Assembly: GCF_003945385.1 (NCBI RefSeq) | Contig: NZ_AP018920.1 | Span: forward strand, 1,302,001-1,366,000 | Length of the DNA stretch: 64,000 nt | Source of the DNA: Pseudonocardia autotrophica | GTDB lineage: Bacteria > Actinomycetota > Actinomycetes > Mycobacteriales > Pseudonocardiaceae | Direction of reading: 5' to 3' | Notes under the pieces: generated by a model | What the model was told of the DNA's origin: nothing | Database searches by the model: none | The model's input: the letters and a program-made list of their open reading frames with translations, nothing else | Position numbers and translations under genes: made by a program | Shown: positions 1 to 8,094 of the stretch, piece after piece | Layout: every line of letters starts with the position of its first letter | Position numbering within the stretch: the first letter of the stretch is position 1

Positions 1-135
1 CCCACGCACATACGCCCGTGCCCGCCGCCGCGGCTCGGGCCGGAAGAACCGGCCCGCCACCAACCCGAACAGCCCGTCCAGGCCACCGGCCCACGCCTCG
101 AGATCCTCCTCTTCCTTCACAAGATCGAAGCCTAG
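1..135 (+). other. possible 3' end of a gene cut by the window edge
   Basis: Frame 1 is open from base 1 to a TAG at 133-135 and ends with a plausible hydrophobic/charged tail (LEILLFLHKIEA). I do not recognise the product; 44 codons in GC-rich DNA can be open by chance. An IS701-family element begins 34 bases downstream. Confidence 0.2.
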
Positions 136-235
136 CGCAACCAACATCACGAACTGCGGCTGGAGTATTAGTACTGCAACGGCGTTTCGACGTGTCGTGA
201 GAGGCTGATCCGGGTTCGGCGGTGATGATCGCCGG

Positions 236-1423
236 GTGGTGGATCTTGCTGGATGGGTAGCGGCGTTGGACCAGGTCATCGCGTCGATCGGGCCGCGGTT
301 CTTCCGTCGTGAGCCCCGCGCGCGGGCCGGGGCGTATGTGCGCGGCCTGCTGGCCGGGTTGGAGCGCAAGAACGGGTGGACTCTGGCCGAGCATGCGGGG
401 GCGGTCTCGCCGGACGGGACGCAGCGGATGCTGCGCATCGCTGACTGGGACGTCGACGGGGTCCGCGACGACGTGCGCGACTACGTCCTCGACGCCCTCG
501 GCGACCCCGCAAGTGAGGTGTTCGTGGTCGACGAGACCGGGTTCATCAAGAAGGGCCTGCGTTCGGCGGGAGTGCAACGCCAGTACACCGGTACCAGCGG
601 CAAGGTCGACAACTGTCAGCTCGGGGTGTTCCTGGCCTATGCCAGCTCGAAGGGGCGGGCGTTGATCGACCGCGAGCTCTACCTGCCGACCTCGTGGACC
701 GAGGACCGGGACCGCTGCGCCAGAGCTGACGTGCCCGATGAGGTCGGGTTCGCCACGAAGCCCCAGCTCGGGCTGGCGATGCTCGCCCGCGCCCACGCCT
801 GCGGGGCCCTCACACCCCGCTCGTGGGTGACCGCCGACGAGATCTACGGACAGAATCCGACCTTCCGCACCTGGCTGGCCGACCGGGAGATTCCGTTCGT
901 GCTGGCCACTCGCAACGACGACGTCCTGACCAGCCCGGACGGGCATCGCCGCCAGGCCAAGGTCCTCGCCACGATCGCCGGCGCCCGCGACCCCGACACC
1001 GGCCGCAGCGGGTGGGAACGGCGCCAGGTCGGCGCGGGTGCGCACGGAGAGCGGATCTATGACTGGACCACCGTCGCCCTCGACCCGGCCGGCCTGCCCC
1101 ACGGGTGGGGGCACTGGCTGCTCGTGCGCCGCCAGACCGAACCCGGGCAGGGCAAGACCACCCGGGAGCTGGCGTTCTACCGCTGCGCCGCCCCCGCGGC
1201 CACGCCGCTGCGCGAGCTGGTCCGCGTCGCCGGCGCACGCTGGGCGATCGAGGAATGCTTCCAGACCTCCAAGAACGAAGCAGGCCTCGACCACTACCAA
1301 GTCCGCTCCTACCGAGCCTGGTACGCCCACATCACACTGGCCATGCTCGCCGCCGCCTACCTGTCCGTCACCCGCGCACAGGAGGCCGAAAAGGGGGATC
1401 TCCAGCCGAGCGGACCGGGCTGA
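236..1423 (+). CDS. IS701-family DDE transposase, zero-frame product (C-terminus continues in -1 frame to 1587)
   Basis: Cuts and joins the element at its terminal repeats. The RNase H-like triad is visible: Asp99 (VVDETGF), Asp201 (TADEIYG) and Glu339/340 (IEECFQTSK). The GTG at 236 is followed at once by another GTG, so the exact start is uncertain. The zero-frame protein is 395 residues and stops early; the conserved IS701 tail (LIPLSGNEIRRLL, then an Arg-rich end) lies in the -1 frame, ending with TGA at 1585-1587. At 1390-1396 the zero frame reads A AAG GGG, a classical -1 slippery heptamer, exactly at the junction. A shift there gives a 450-residue transposase of normal family length. 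Either programmed frameshifting or an inactivating indel explains this. Confidence 0.85.
   Translation: MVDLAGWVAALDQVIASIGPRFFRREPRARAGAYVRGLLAGLERKNGWTLAEHAGAVSPDGTQRMLRIADWDVDGVRDDVRDYVLDALGDPASEVFVVDETGFIKKGLRSAGVQRQYTGTSGKVDNCQLGVFLAYASSKGRALIDRELYLPTSWTEDRDRCARADVPDEVGFATKPQLGLAMLARAHACGALTPRSWVTADEIYGQNPTFRTWLADREIPFVLATRNDDVLTSPDGHRRQAKVLATIAGARDPDTGRSGWERRQVGAGAHGERIYDWTTVALDPAGLPHGWGHWLLVRRQTEPGQGKTTRELAFYRCAAPAATPLRELVRVAGARWAIEECFQTSKNEAGLDHYQVRSYRAWYAHITLAMLAAAYLSVTRAQEAEKGDLQPSGPG
1390..1396 (+). promoter_or_regulatory. candidate -1 ribosomal frameshift site (A AAG GGG)
   Basis: The heptamer matches X-XXY-YYZ in the zero frame of the transposase. Slipping back one base resumes with GGA at 1396 and reads through 63 codons of conserved IS701 C-terminus. 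No downstream pseudoknot was worked out. Confidence 0.5.
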
Positions 1424-1608
1424 TCCCGCTGAGCGGCAACGAGATACGGCGTCTGCTCGCCACCCTCATCCTCACCCCAGCCGCCTGCCTGGCCAGCACA
1501 CTCGCCTGGTCCACCTGGCGCCGACGACGCCAGCACCAGGCCCGGACCTGCCACTACCGCCGCCGCGGCCAACGCCCACCAGCCTGACAAAACGCCGTTG
1601 CAGTACTA

Positions 1609-1900
1609 GGAGTCAAGGCCAGGCGTTGCCGAACGAACGCAACGGAGACCAAAGCGGCCACGACGTTTTTGCAGCTCGGGACGGACAACGGCGGAGGACG
1701 CGCTCTAGCGAGCAGTGTCGTTCTTGGCTCGGGCGGTTAGTGGTCTTGCTCAGCGCTACGTGGACAAGGTCCTACGCTCAGCGTGGTGTCTAACTGAGTG
1801 ACGACCGACCGGCGGCTCGCCGGACGCCCACGGACGCCACCGGACTTCTGACCAGCCCGGACGCCGATATCCCTGCAAGTCGAGAGCGTTCTGCCGGTGC
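1609..1900. other. non-coding stretch between IS701 and the tRNA fragment
   Basis: No open frame with homology that I recognise, no promoter-like or repeat structure stands out. It would lie inside the former element if 1901-1944 is an attachment junction. Confidence 0.4.
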
Positions 1901-1944
<44 letters not shown>

Positions 1945-1952
1945 CTGAATGT

Positions 1953-1985
1953 AAGGCCGGAACCAGATCGCTGGTTCCGGCCTTT
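1953..1985 (+). terminator. Rho-independent terminator of the tRNA-Ala fragment
   Basis: A perfect 14-bp stem (1953-1966 with 1971-1984) closes a 4-base ATCG loop and is followed by a short T tract, 8 bases after the tRNA 3' end. This suggests the downstream flank of the original tRNA gene is preserved here. Confidence 0.8.
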
Positions 1986-2235
1986 CCTGCTGCTGAGCAT
2001 CCGGAACATCTGACATCATGATCCTTGGATGATCGTGTGTATGTCCACCGTGGTCTCACGCTGGAGCATTCAGCGCGGGGGCGTGAGATGCGGTCGGGAT
2101 TCTGCTCCAGGTTCGTGTGTCGTTCGGGGAACTCGGGGCGGTCCCGACCGGGAGCCGACCGTCGACGCCGCACTCGAGGACTACACCGAGGACCGCAAGC
2201 CCGGCCGCAACAGCGAGGGCGATTTCTGGCGCGCC

Positions 2236-2455
2236 TCGATGCGACGCTCCGCGCAGACCACGAGAACACCGTCGAGACCTGCCCGAGCAGCTGCGGCGAC
2301 GCCCACGAGACCGCTCGCCACTGCGCCTCCGCCGCACCACGCTGTACCGGCGGCCGAACCGGGCCGAGCAGCTTCCGGGTCGCTGCCCCGCCGGCGCGAA
2401 CGTCCGGGTCGATCGTCGGCTCGCGCACCGACTCGGCAGACTCCTACACATGTAG
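2236..2455 (+). pseudogene. decayed PucR C-terminal fragment
   Basis: The stretch matches the last ~65 codons of the intact PucR gene at 10760-11950. Shared words include [16 protein letters not shown] in one frame and then, after a frameshift, RTTLYxRxNRAEQL and GANVRVD in another, up to a stop at 2453-2455. The N-terminal and middle regions of PucR are missing. The similarity continues past the stop into the palindrome and about 60 more bases (GATTTCGCC then GCGGACTGT), so gene end and downstream control region were duplicated together. Confidence 0.75.
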
Positions 2456-2458
2456 GGG
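2441..2458. promoter_or_regulatory. 18-bp palindrome, copy A (upstream of kynA)
   Basis: CTCCTACA-CA-TGTAGGGG, 119 bases before kynA. It belongs to a set of four (2441, 5913, 11954, 14349) with consensus CTCCTACA-NN-TGTAGGAG. Because copies A and C directly follow PucR sequence, PucR is the likely binder; that is inference. Confidence 0.6.
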
Positions 2459-2576
2459 CGATTCTGCTCAGATTTCGCCACACCGCGGACTGTCCGAGCC
2501 GGTCGTTGCTGCGAGGCTCGGGGAGATCGTGCGAGGAGATCCGCTCCCGCGGTCCACGGGGAGTGATCACAGGGCG

Positions 2577-3431
2577 ATGCCGGAACACCGCAACAGACGT
2601 GACATCGAGCCGGGAGTGCTGCGCGATCTGCACACCGAGCTGACCTACGAGGGCTACCTGCGGCTGGACCTGCTGCTGGCCGCCCAGCAACCGCTCAGCG
2701 TCCCCGAGCATCACGACGAGATGCTGTTCATCATCCAGCACCAGACCTCCGAGTTGTGGATCAAGCTGGTCATCCACGAGCTGCGCTACGCGATCGTGTG
2801 CATGCGCGGGGGCTCGCTCGGGCCCGCACTCAAGGCTCTGGCCAGGGTGAAGGCGGTGCAGCGTCAGCTGTTCGAGCAGTGGGAGGTGCTGGCGACACTG
2901 ACGCCGTCGGAGTACATCCAGTTCCGGGACACCCTCGGGCACTCCTCCGGCTTCCAGTCCGTCCAGTACCGGACCGTCGAGTTCCTGCTCGGTAACAAGA
3001 ACGCGGACATGATCGACGTCTTCGGGTACAACCCCGAGGCCGCCGCCGGGCTGCGCGCCACGTTGCAGGCGCCGAGTCTCTACGACGAGTTCCTCGGGCA
3101 CCTGGCCCGCCACGGCCATCCCGTGCCCGACGATCTCCTCCAGCGCGACGTGACGCTGCCGCACGAGTTCAGCAAGGAGCTGGTCCCGGTCCTGCGCGAC
3201 ATCTACCGCGATCCGGACCGCAACTGGGCGGCCTACGAGACCTGCGAGGCACTGGTCGATCTGGAGGAGAGCTTCCAGCTGTGGCGGTTCCGGCACATGA
3301 AGACCGTCGAACGGATCATCGGCTACAAGCGCGGCACCGGCGGATCCAGCGGCGTCGGGTTCCTCAAGGCCGCACTGCAGCTGACCTTCTTCCCGGAGAT
3401 CCTCGCCGTCCGCACCGAACTGGGCACCTGA
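2577..3431 (+). CDS. kynA: tryptophan 2,3-dioxygenase
   Basis: Haem enzyme that opens the indole ring of L-tryptophan with O2 to N-formylkynurenine, cytoplasmic. The 284-residue product aligns without gaps to the numbering of Xanthomonas TDO: Phe51, His55 (active site), Arg117 (carboxylate binding), His240 (haem ligand, FRHMKTVER) and the Thr254-Gly255 loop (KRGTGGSSG). The open frame extends upstream to 2025, but that part is PucR remnant, so the ATG at 2577 is chosen; this puts all active-site residues at family positions. kynU follows after 22 bases with its own ribosome binding site. No kynurenine formamidase gene is in the window. Confidence 0.95.
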   Translation: MPEHRNRRDIEPGVLRDLHTELTYEGYLRLDLLLAAQQPLSVPEHHDEMLFIIQHQTSELWIKLVIHELRYAIVCMRGGSLGPALKALARVKAVQRQLFEQWEVLATLTPSEYIQFRDTLGHSSGFQSVQYRTVEFLLGNKNADMIDVFGYNPEAAAGLRATLQAPSLYDEFLGHLARHGHPVPDDLLQRDVTLPHEFSKELVPVLRDIYRDPDRNWAAYETCEALVDLEESFQLWRFRHMKTVERIIGYKRGTGGSSGVGFLKAALQLTFFPEILAVRTELGT

Positions 3432-3453
3432 GCCCGACCTCCGAGGAGACACA

Positions 3454-4683
3454 GTGGACATCGCCGACGCACGGGCGCTCGACGACCGCGACCCGCTCGC
3501 CGGGTTCCGGAGGCGGTTCATCGCCCCCGGCGAGCACGACCGGGTGGTGGCCTACCTGGACGGCAACTCGTTGGGCCGCCCACCGCTGGCCACCCGCGAC
3601 CGGCTGATCGAACTGATCGACGAGCAATGGGCGGGGCGGCTGATCCGCTCCTGGTCGGAAGGCTGGCTGGAACTGCCCGCGCAGATCGGCGACCGGCTCG
3701 CCGCCGCCGTGCTCGGCGCCGCACCCGGCCAGACGATCGTCGCCGACTCGACGACGGTGTGTCTCTACAAGACGCTGCGCGCCGCAGCCGCGCTGCGACC
3801 CGACCGCACCGAGATCGTCACCGACCGGCACAACTTCCCGACCGACAGCTACGTCGTCGACGGCGTCGCGACCGAGCTCGGCATGACGGTGCGCTGGATC
3901 GACTCCGACCCGGCATCCGGGGTCACCGTCGAACAGGTCGCCGAGACCCTCGGCGACCGGACCGCGGTGCTGCTGCTCTCGCACGTGGCCTACCGATCGG
4001 CCTACCTGGCCGACATGGCCGCGATCACGGCGCTGACCCACCGGCACGGCGCGGTCGTCGTGTGGGACCTGTGCCACAGCGTCGGTTCGGTGCCGGTCGA
4101 GCTGGACGCGTGCGGCGTGGACTTCGCCGTGGGCTGTACCTACAAGTTCCTCAACGCGGGCCCCGGCGCCCCGGCGTTCCTCTACGTCCGCGCCGAGCAC
4201 CAGGACGACTTCGCCGCGGCCATCCCCGGCTGGATGGGCCACGACGACCCGTTCGCGATGGAGAAGGCCTACCGCCCGGCGGCCGGGATCAAGCGCGCCC
4301 TGTCCGGGACCCCGCCGGTGACCGGCCTGATCGGCGTCGAACAGGGCGTCGCGCTGGTCGAGCAGGCCGGCATCGACCGGATCAGGACCAAGGCGGTCGA
4401 ACTCACCGAGTTCGTCACCGCACTGGTCGACGTGTGGCTCGTGCCCCTGGGCGCCGGCTACGGCTCGCCCCGCGACCCACGTCTGCGCGGCGGCCACGTG
4501 ACCGTCACGCACCCGGACGCGGCGCGGATCAGCACCACACTGATCGAGCGTGGGGTGATCGTCGATCACCGACCGCCGGGCGGCATCCGGATAGGGCTCT
4601 CCCCGTTGACCACGAGCTTCGCCGAGACATACTCCGCGATGGAGATCTTCCGCGACATCCTGGACGGGGCAACGGCCGGATAA
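3454..4683 (+). CDS. kynU: kynureninase
   Basis: PLP enzyme cleaving L-kynurenine to anthranilate and L-alanine. The 409-residue length is typical. The fold-type I signature is clear: Asp/His-rich VWDLCHS at about 204-209 and the PLP lysine at 231 in CTYKFLNAGPG; the HNFPTD segment near 126-131 is also typical. The GTG start has GAGGAG five bases upstream. It forms an operon with kynA. The pathway output, anthranilate, has no obvious degradation gene next door because an IS5-family insertion and a decayed region follow. Confidence 0.95.
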   Translation: MDIADARALDDRDPLAGFRRRFIAPGEHDRVVAYLDGNSLGRPPLATRDRLIELIDEQWAGRLIRSWSEGWLELPAQIGDRLAAAVLGAAPGQTIVADSTTVCLYKTLRAAAALRPDRTEIVTDRHNFPTDSYVVDGVATELGMTVRWIDSDPASGVTVEQVAETLGDRTAVLLLSHVAYRSAYLADMAAITALTHRHGAVVVWDLCHSVGSVPVELDACGVDFAVGCTYKFLNAGPGAPAFLYVRAEHQDDFAAAIPGWMGHDDPFAMEKAYRPAAGIKRALSGTPPVTGLIGVEQGVALVEQAGIDRIRTKAVELTEFVTALVDVWLVPLGAGYGSPRDPRLRGGHVTVTHPDAARISTTLIERGVIVDHRPPGGIRIGLSPLTTSFAETYSAMEIFRDILDGATAG

Positions 4684-4984
4684 CTCGAGGTGCCGTCGCG
4701 ACCATCGGAGAGAGGCGCCGTGGCGCGCGGCCGAGCCGGTCACGGCCCACCTCGCTGCGCGGCGGCGATCCCCGTCCACGCCACCGACGTCCGGAGGGCG
4801 GGAGCGGGCCCCGGTGGGCGTGGCGGACAGGAGACTGGGCGGTATCTCGCTCGGTATGCGCAACCGCCTCGGGATCACCGCGTTCCCGACCCCCTCAGGA
4901 GATCGGGTGGTCGTGACGGCCACGCGGCGATCTCCCGGGTCGGTGTGCGCGTCCGGCTCCCGGGCCGGGAGAGGTGCCGACTCA
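4684..4984. other. non-coding gap between kynU and the IS5 element
   Basis: About 300 bases without a convincing gene. A short frame (4814-4996) contains SLGMRNRLGI, reminiscent of the ABC-ATPase signature region, but the similarity ends after about 15 residues and the frame has no Walker B, so I treat it as chance or a very small relic. Confidence 0.35.
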
Positions 4985-5906
4985 GAGCGTGTTTGAGAAG
5001 GCCGGCGTGTCTGCGTGGTCCGGGCGCCGGTGTGGTCCATCGTGGATGGGTGGCTCGGCGTAAGCGGCGGTATCCCTCGGACACCAGCGATGCCCAGTGG
5101 GCGTTGATCGAGCCGCTCCTGCCCGAGGCCGGATCGGGTGGGCGGCCGGAGAAGCATCCACGCCGGGACGTGGTCGACGCGATCCTCTACGTGGTGCGCG
5201 CGGGGTGCGCATGGCGTGCTCTGCCTGCGGACTTCCCGCCATGGCAGACCGTGTACTGGTACTTCAACCGATGGGAGCAGCAGAAGGTCACCGAACAGAT
5301 CCTGCCGGTCGTACGCGGACAGCTGCGCGCCGACGAGGGCCGCGACCCGGAGCCGAGCGCGGGCATCATCGACTCCCAGTCCGTGCGCGGCGCCGACACC
5401 GTCGGACAGGACACACGTGGATACGACGCCGGAAAGAAGGTCAACGGTCGGAAGCGGTTCATCATCACCGACACCCTCGGCCTGCTCTTGACGACGATGG
5501 TGTGCTCGGCGTCGGTCCAGGACCGCGACGGCGCCAAGTCGATCCTGCTCGACCTCTACCTGCGCACGAGGGTGCGCTTCGTGTTCGCCGACGCCGGGTT
5601 CGCCGGCCGCCTGCTCGACTGGGCCACCTCGATCCTGCGGACCACGGTCGAGGTCGTCCGCAAACCGCCTGAGCAGCGCGGATTCGCCGTCCTGCCGCGC
5701 AGGTGGGCGGTCGAGCGGACCCTGGCCTGGCTCACCGCGCACCGGCGTCTGGCCCGAGACTACGAACGCGACCCCGCCGTGTCCGAGGCCATGATCCGCT
5801 GGGCGGCGATCAACACCATCACCCGCCGCCTCGCCCGCGGCACCCCGGCCGCCCGGCAACAGAAGTACATGATCACACCCGCGACTTGATCTTCTCAAAC
5901 ACGCTC
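4985..5906 (+). mobile_element. IS5-family insertion sequence, 922 bp
   Basis: Perfect 16-bp terminal inverted repeats, GAGCGTGTTTGAGAAG at 4985-5000 and its complement at 5891-5906, enclose one transposase gene. The trinucleotide TCA flanks both sides (4982-4984 and 5907-5909), fitting the 3-bp duplication made by IS427-type members. Intact ends, target duplication and gene suggest a recent insertion. It landed 4 bases before palindrome copy B. Confidence 0.85.
5032..5889 (+). CDS. IS5-family transposase
   Basis: DDE transposase of the IS5/IS427 type, 285 residues from the GTG at 5032. The N-terminal DUF4096-like block (RYPSDTSDAQWALIEPLLP, then CAWRALPADFPPWQTVYWYF) and the catalytic positions are present: Asp in IIDSQSVRG, Asp in VFADAGFAG, Glu in RWAVERTLAWL. 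The stop lies just inside the right terminal repeat. The frame is open further upstream, beyond the left repeat, so the start was set inside the element; GTG at 5050 is the alternative. No frameshift is seen, so it is probably active. Confidence 0.85.
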   Translation: MVHRGWVARRKRRYPSDTSDAQWALIEPLLPEAGSGGRPEKHPRRDVVDAILYVVRAGCAWRALPADFPPWQTVYWYFNRWEQQKVTEQILPVVRGQLRADEGRDPEPSAGIIDSQSVRGADTVGQDTRGYDAGKKVNGRKRFIITDTLGLLLTTMVCSASVQDRDGAKSILLDLYLRTRVRFVFADAGFAGRLLDWATSILRTTVEVVRKPPEQRGFAVLPRRWAVERTLAWLTAHRRLARDYERDPAVSEAMIRWAAINTITRRLARGTPAARQQKYMITPAT

Positions 5907-5912
5907 TCAGTT

Positions 5913-5930
5913 GCCCTACACCTGTAGGAG
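5913..5930. promoter_or_regulatory. 18-bp palindrome, copy B (upstream of the dead permease)
   Basis: GCCCTACA-CC-TGTAGGAG. From here to the permease start the DNA parallels the region before the intact permease at 14500, including GATTCAGTCA, a GTGT-CTGCC block and CCATAATCT. The IS5 element sits immediately to the left and may have separated this site from upstream sequence. Confidence 0.6.
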
Positions 5931-6030
5931 TGCGGCGACACGGATTCAGTCACATTGTGTACTGCCGCCCGACGGTGAGCGATGCCATAATCTATTGATT
6001 GGACGAGTGGCCTGAACGAGCCCAGGGTTC

Positions 6031-6080
6031 CGCATTGTTTCGCAATGTCCCGCAATGTCCCGCAATGTTCCGCAATGTTC
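6031..6080 (+). repeat. five 10-bp tandem repeats (CGCAATGTYC)
   Basis: Units start at 6031, 6041, 6051, 6061 and 6071; the first is CGCATTGTTT, the others CGCAATGTCC or CGCAATGTTC. The unit length equals about one DNA helical turn. The paralogous leader at 14460-14480 has a single GGCAATGTTCCG, so the array expanded only in this copy, directly before the permease pseudogene start. Confidence 0.8.
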
Positions 6081-6090
6081 GGAGTGCAGA

Positions 6091-6300
6091 ATGGTGACAA
6101 CTCGGCGAGAGGTGGTCGATCATACGGCAATGCGTAGGGTGGCCCTATGAGGTTTCCTCGATCCGGCAGTCGGGTCCGCCGGCTCCCGCTGTCGTGGGGC
6201 ACTGCGGCCTTGGTTTACGACAAAAATTTCTTCGTCGACCTCGATCCGGTCGGTGGAGCGTTGTTCGGGCATCTCGGTGGCCGGGTGAGTCGCATGTCCG
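6091..6300 (+). pseudogene. decayed MHS-type permease (5' fragment)
   Basis: The start (GTGACAACTC, then GCGAGAGG) and early codons match the intact permease at 14500-15819. A premature TGA and frameshift follow at about 6150. Later blocks remain recognisable: GTGGGGCACTGCGGCC, the TTTACGACAAAAATTTCTTC segment matching DKVFF, LDPVGG, and LFGHLGGRV matching FFGHFGDRV, with an internal deletion between the last two. Nothing of the remaining ~350 codons is left; unrecognised sequence fills 6300-6420. Confidence 0.75.
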
Positions 6301-6420
6301 CCGGCCACGCCGGGTGCCGGGCCGGCAGGCGGGTGCGACCCCCGCGTGCTCACCCGGCAGGTGCCACGACCTGCTGGTCCACGTTCAACTGTCCTCATCG
6401 CGATTCCTGGTGGTGTTCAT

Positions 6421-7035
6421 ATGACTGAATCAGATGGCGCGACGCTCGATTCTGCTGAGGAGCTGCGCAAGGTATACCCCATGTACCAGGACCTCACGGT
6501 GCGCAAGGTCCTGCCCTATCTCGACGCACACTGTCGGGACTTCATTGCGCATTCACCGTTCCTGTGTGTTGCGAGTGCCGGCGAGGACGGCGCTGTGGCC
6601 GTGTCGCCACGAGGAGATCCGGCCGGCTTCGTCACCGTCGAGGACGAGAAGACGCTGATCATCCCCGATCGCCCCGGCAATAATCGACTCGACATCATGG
6701 AGAATCTTCTGGTGCGACCGCAGGTCGGGATCATCTTCTTCATTCCCGGCCGCGACGACACGCTACGTGTGAAGGGGACTGCGTTGATCGATGTGTCACC
6801 ACAGCGGATTGCTGCGCACGCGGTTGCGAGCCGAACTCCTCGATCGGTGCTCCGAGTGGCGATCGACGAAGTCTTCATTCACTGTGGCCGCGCGCTGAAA
6901 CGCTCGCGGCTGTGGTCCGGCGAACCCGCGCCGGCAGCAGAAGATGTGGCCCCCTTCGGCCGGATCCTCTCCGAGCACTCGAAGGTGGAACTGTCCGACG
7001 AATTGGTCGAACGTGAGGACTGGAAGTTGTACTGA
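6421..7035 (+). CDS. FMN-binding PPOX (pyridoxamine-phosphate oxidase-like) protein, MSMEG_1061 type
   Basis: A 204-residue split-barrel flavoprotein. The conserved block VAVSPRGDPAGFVTVEDEKTL (near 60-80), followed by IPDRPGNNRLD and a VGIIFFIPGRDDTLRVKG strand, marks the MSMEG_1061-like PPOX group, in which FMN or F420 may bind; the substrate is unknown. The ATG at 6421 is chosen over an upstream in-frame ATG (6346) because homology to the PPOX fold starts after it. A decayed second copy lies on the opposite strand near 13.9-14.15 kb. Its neighbours (flavin/P450 and amine enzymes) suggest a redox role in the same catabolic set; this is inference. Confidence 0.8.
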   Translation: MTESDGATLDSAEELRKVYPMYQDLTVRKVLPYLDAHCRDFIAHSPFLCVASAGEDGAVAVSPRGDPAGFVTVEDEKTLIIPDRPGNNRLDIMENLLVRPQVGIIFFIPGRDDTLRVKGTALIDVSPQRIAAHAVASRTPRSVLRVAIDEVFIHCGRALKRSRLWSGEPAPAAEDVAPFGRILSEHSKVELSDELVEREDWKLY

Positions 7036-7116
7036 TACGCCGGAGGCCGATCGTGATGGCGTCACGCCGTGGGCTTCTGTGACGGGGTCGGTACGGCACC
7101 GGCCCTGATGTCGCGG

Positions 7117-7660
7117 GCCTGCCGGCCCAGGTCGTGTTCCTCGTCGCCGCCGGCAACAGGACCACGGTCGACAGCTCCGGCGGCGTCGTCCACCTGCTCC
7201 GGTACACCGGGTGTTCGCGCGGCGCTGCTGGCCGGCGCCGCCGACCAGGGGCACCTTTCCACCGACGGGTCGCTGCGGCTCGACACCCCGATCGGTATCG
7301 GTGCCCCTCGCGCGACCTCGGGAACGACGACGCCGGGCGAGACGGAACCCGCGCCCGGTGCGCTCGTCCTCCAGGTCCACGGAGCGGCCCGCGACGACCT
7401 GCCGGTTCGACGACCCCACCCGGCTCCGGCTCGACCGGACGCCCGACCACCGGATGTCCTGTGACCACGGGATCCACAGCTGCCTCGGCGCGCCGCTCGC
7501 CCGGCTCGAGAGCGAGGTGTCCTGCACCCGGATCCTCGAGCGGTACTCGGACTCCGTTGCCGACAGCGGTACCGACCGGCTGCGGCAGGGCCATGTCGTG
7601 GTCGCCGGCCCGGACCCCCTGCACGTCCAGTTCCAAAGGGCAGAGGCACAGTTCGGCCCG
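7117..7660 (+). pseudogene. cytochrome P450, C-terminal half, frameshifted
   Basis: P450 motifs appear in order but in changing frames: FLVAAGNRTTVD (I-helix region), then VRAALLAGAADQ, LRLDTPIGI (K-helix to meander area), FDDPTRLRLDRTPDHRM, and the haem loop HGIHSCLGAPLARLE with its Cys ligand, ending RLRQGHVVVAGPDPLHVQF. At least two frameshifts separate these pieces and the N-terminal half is missing. The intact ferredoxin and reductase genes follow in the same direction, so this was probably the first gene of a P450-ferredoxin-reductase operon. Confidence 0.8.
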
Positions 7661-7738
7661 CTCGGCGCGGGCGGGGTCGGTCGATGCGCCGGCCCGGGCC
7701 GTCCTGCCCGTCAACTGTCAACGAGAGAGGTCTGACTG

Positions 7739-7999
7739 ATGGCCTACGTCATCACGCAGCGGTGTGTCGGTACCAAGGCGGGCTCGTGCACCGAGGTCTG
7801 CCCCGTCGACTGCATCCAGCCCACGCCGGACCACCCTGACTTCGACGAGGTCGAGCAGCTGTTCATCAACCCGGACGACTGCATCGAGTGCGGGGCTTGC
7901 GTGCCGGTGTGTCCCAACGATGCCGTGTTCGACGAGGAAGACGTCCCGCAGGACCTCCTGGGGGACATAGCGGCCAACGCGGCGCACTTCGCCGCGTGA
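7739..7999 (+). CDS. 7Fe/8Fe-type ferredoxin (FdxA-like)
   Basis: An 86-residue electron carrier. Cysteines at 9, 17, 21 and 25 and at 48, 51, 54 and 58 match the seven-iron FdxA arrangement (C-x7-C-x3-CP then CIECGACVPVCP), holding a [3Fe-4S] and a [4Fe-4S] cluster. The acidic C-terminus is usual. A GAGAGAGG ribosome binding site precedes the ATG. It lies between the dead P450 and the reductase, so its original partner was probably that P450; it may now serve other enzymes. Confidence 0.9.
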   Translation: MAYVITQRCVGTKAGSCTEVCPVDCIQPTPDHPDFDEVEQLFINPDDCIECGACVPVCPNDAVFDEEDVPQDLLGDIAANAAHFAA

Positions 8000-8094
8000 G
8001 TTCCCCGGCCGGGCGACGGTGCCCGCACTGCCTCGCGGCCGACGGCCGGCTCGGTCGCCGCCGCGGCCGCCCGACCGACCGAGATGAGTGAGAC

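Larger units (their letters stand above)
169..1608 (+). mobile_element. IS701-family insertion sequence, about 1.44 kb
   Basis: Perfect 19-bp terminal inverted repeats bound the element: TAGTACTGCAACGGCGTTT at 169-187 and its exact complement at 1590-1608. Between them lies one transposase gene. The outer ends read TTAG on the left and CTAG on the right, compatible with the YTAR-type targets of the IS701 family; I see no longer target duplication. Confidence 0.85.

Noticed and set aside
2025..2576. N-terminal extension of tryptophan dioxygenase
   Set aside because: The extension is PucR relic and control sequence in frame by chance; active-site numbering fits only the ATG at 2577.
4814..4996. 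ABC-transporter ATPase fragment
   Set aside because: Only about 15 residues resemble the signature region; no Walker motifs and frame runs into the IS end.
3364..5898. 844-codon minus-strand ORF across kynU and the IS5 element
   Set aside because: It is a GC-rich antisense shadow of two unrelated genes.
6031..6080. CRISPR-like array
   Set aside because: Units are 10 bp with no spacers and no cas genes; simple tandem repeat.
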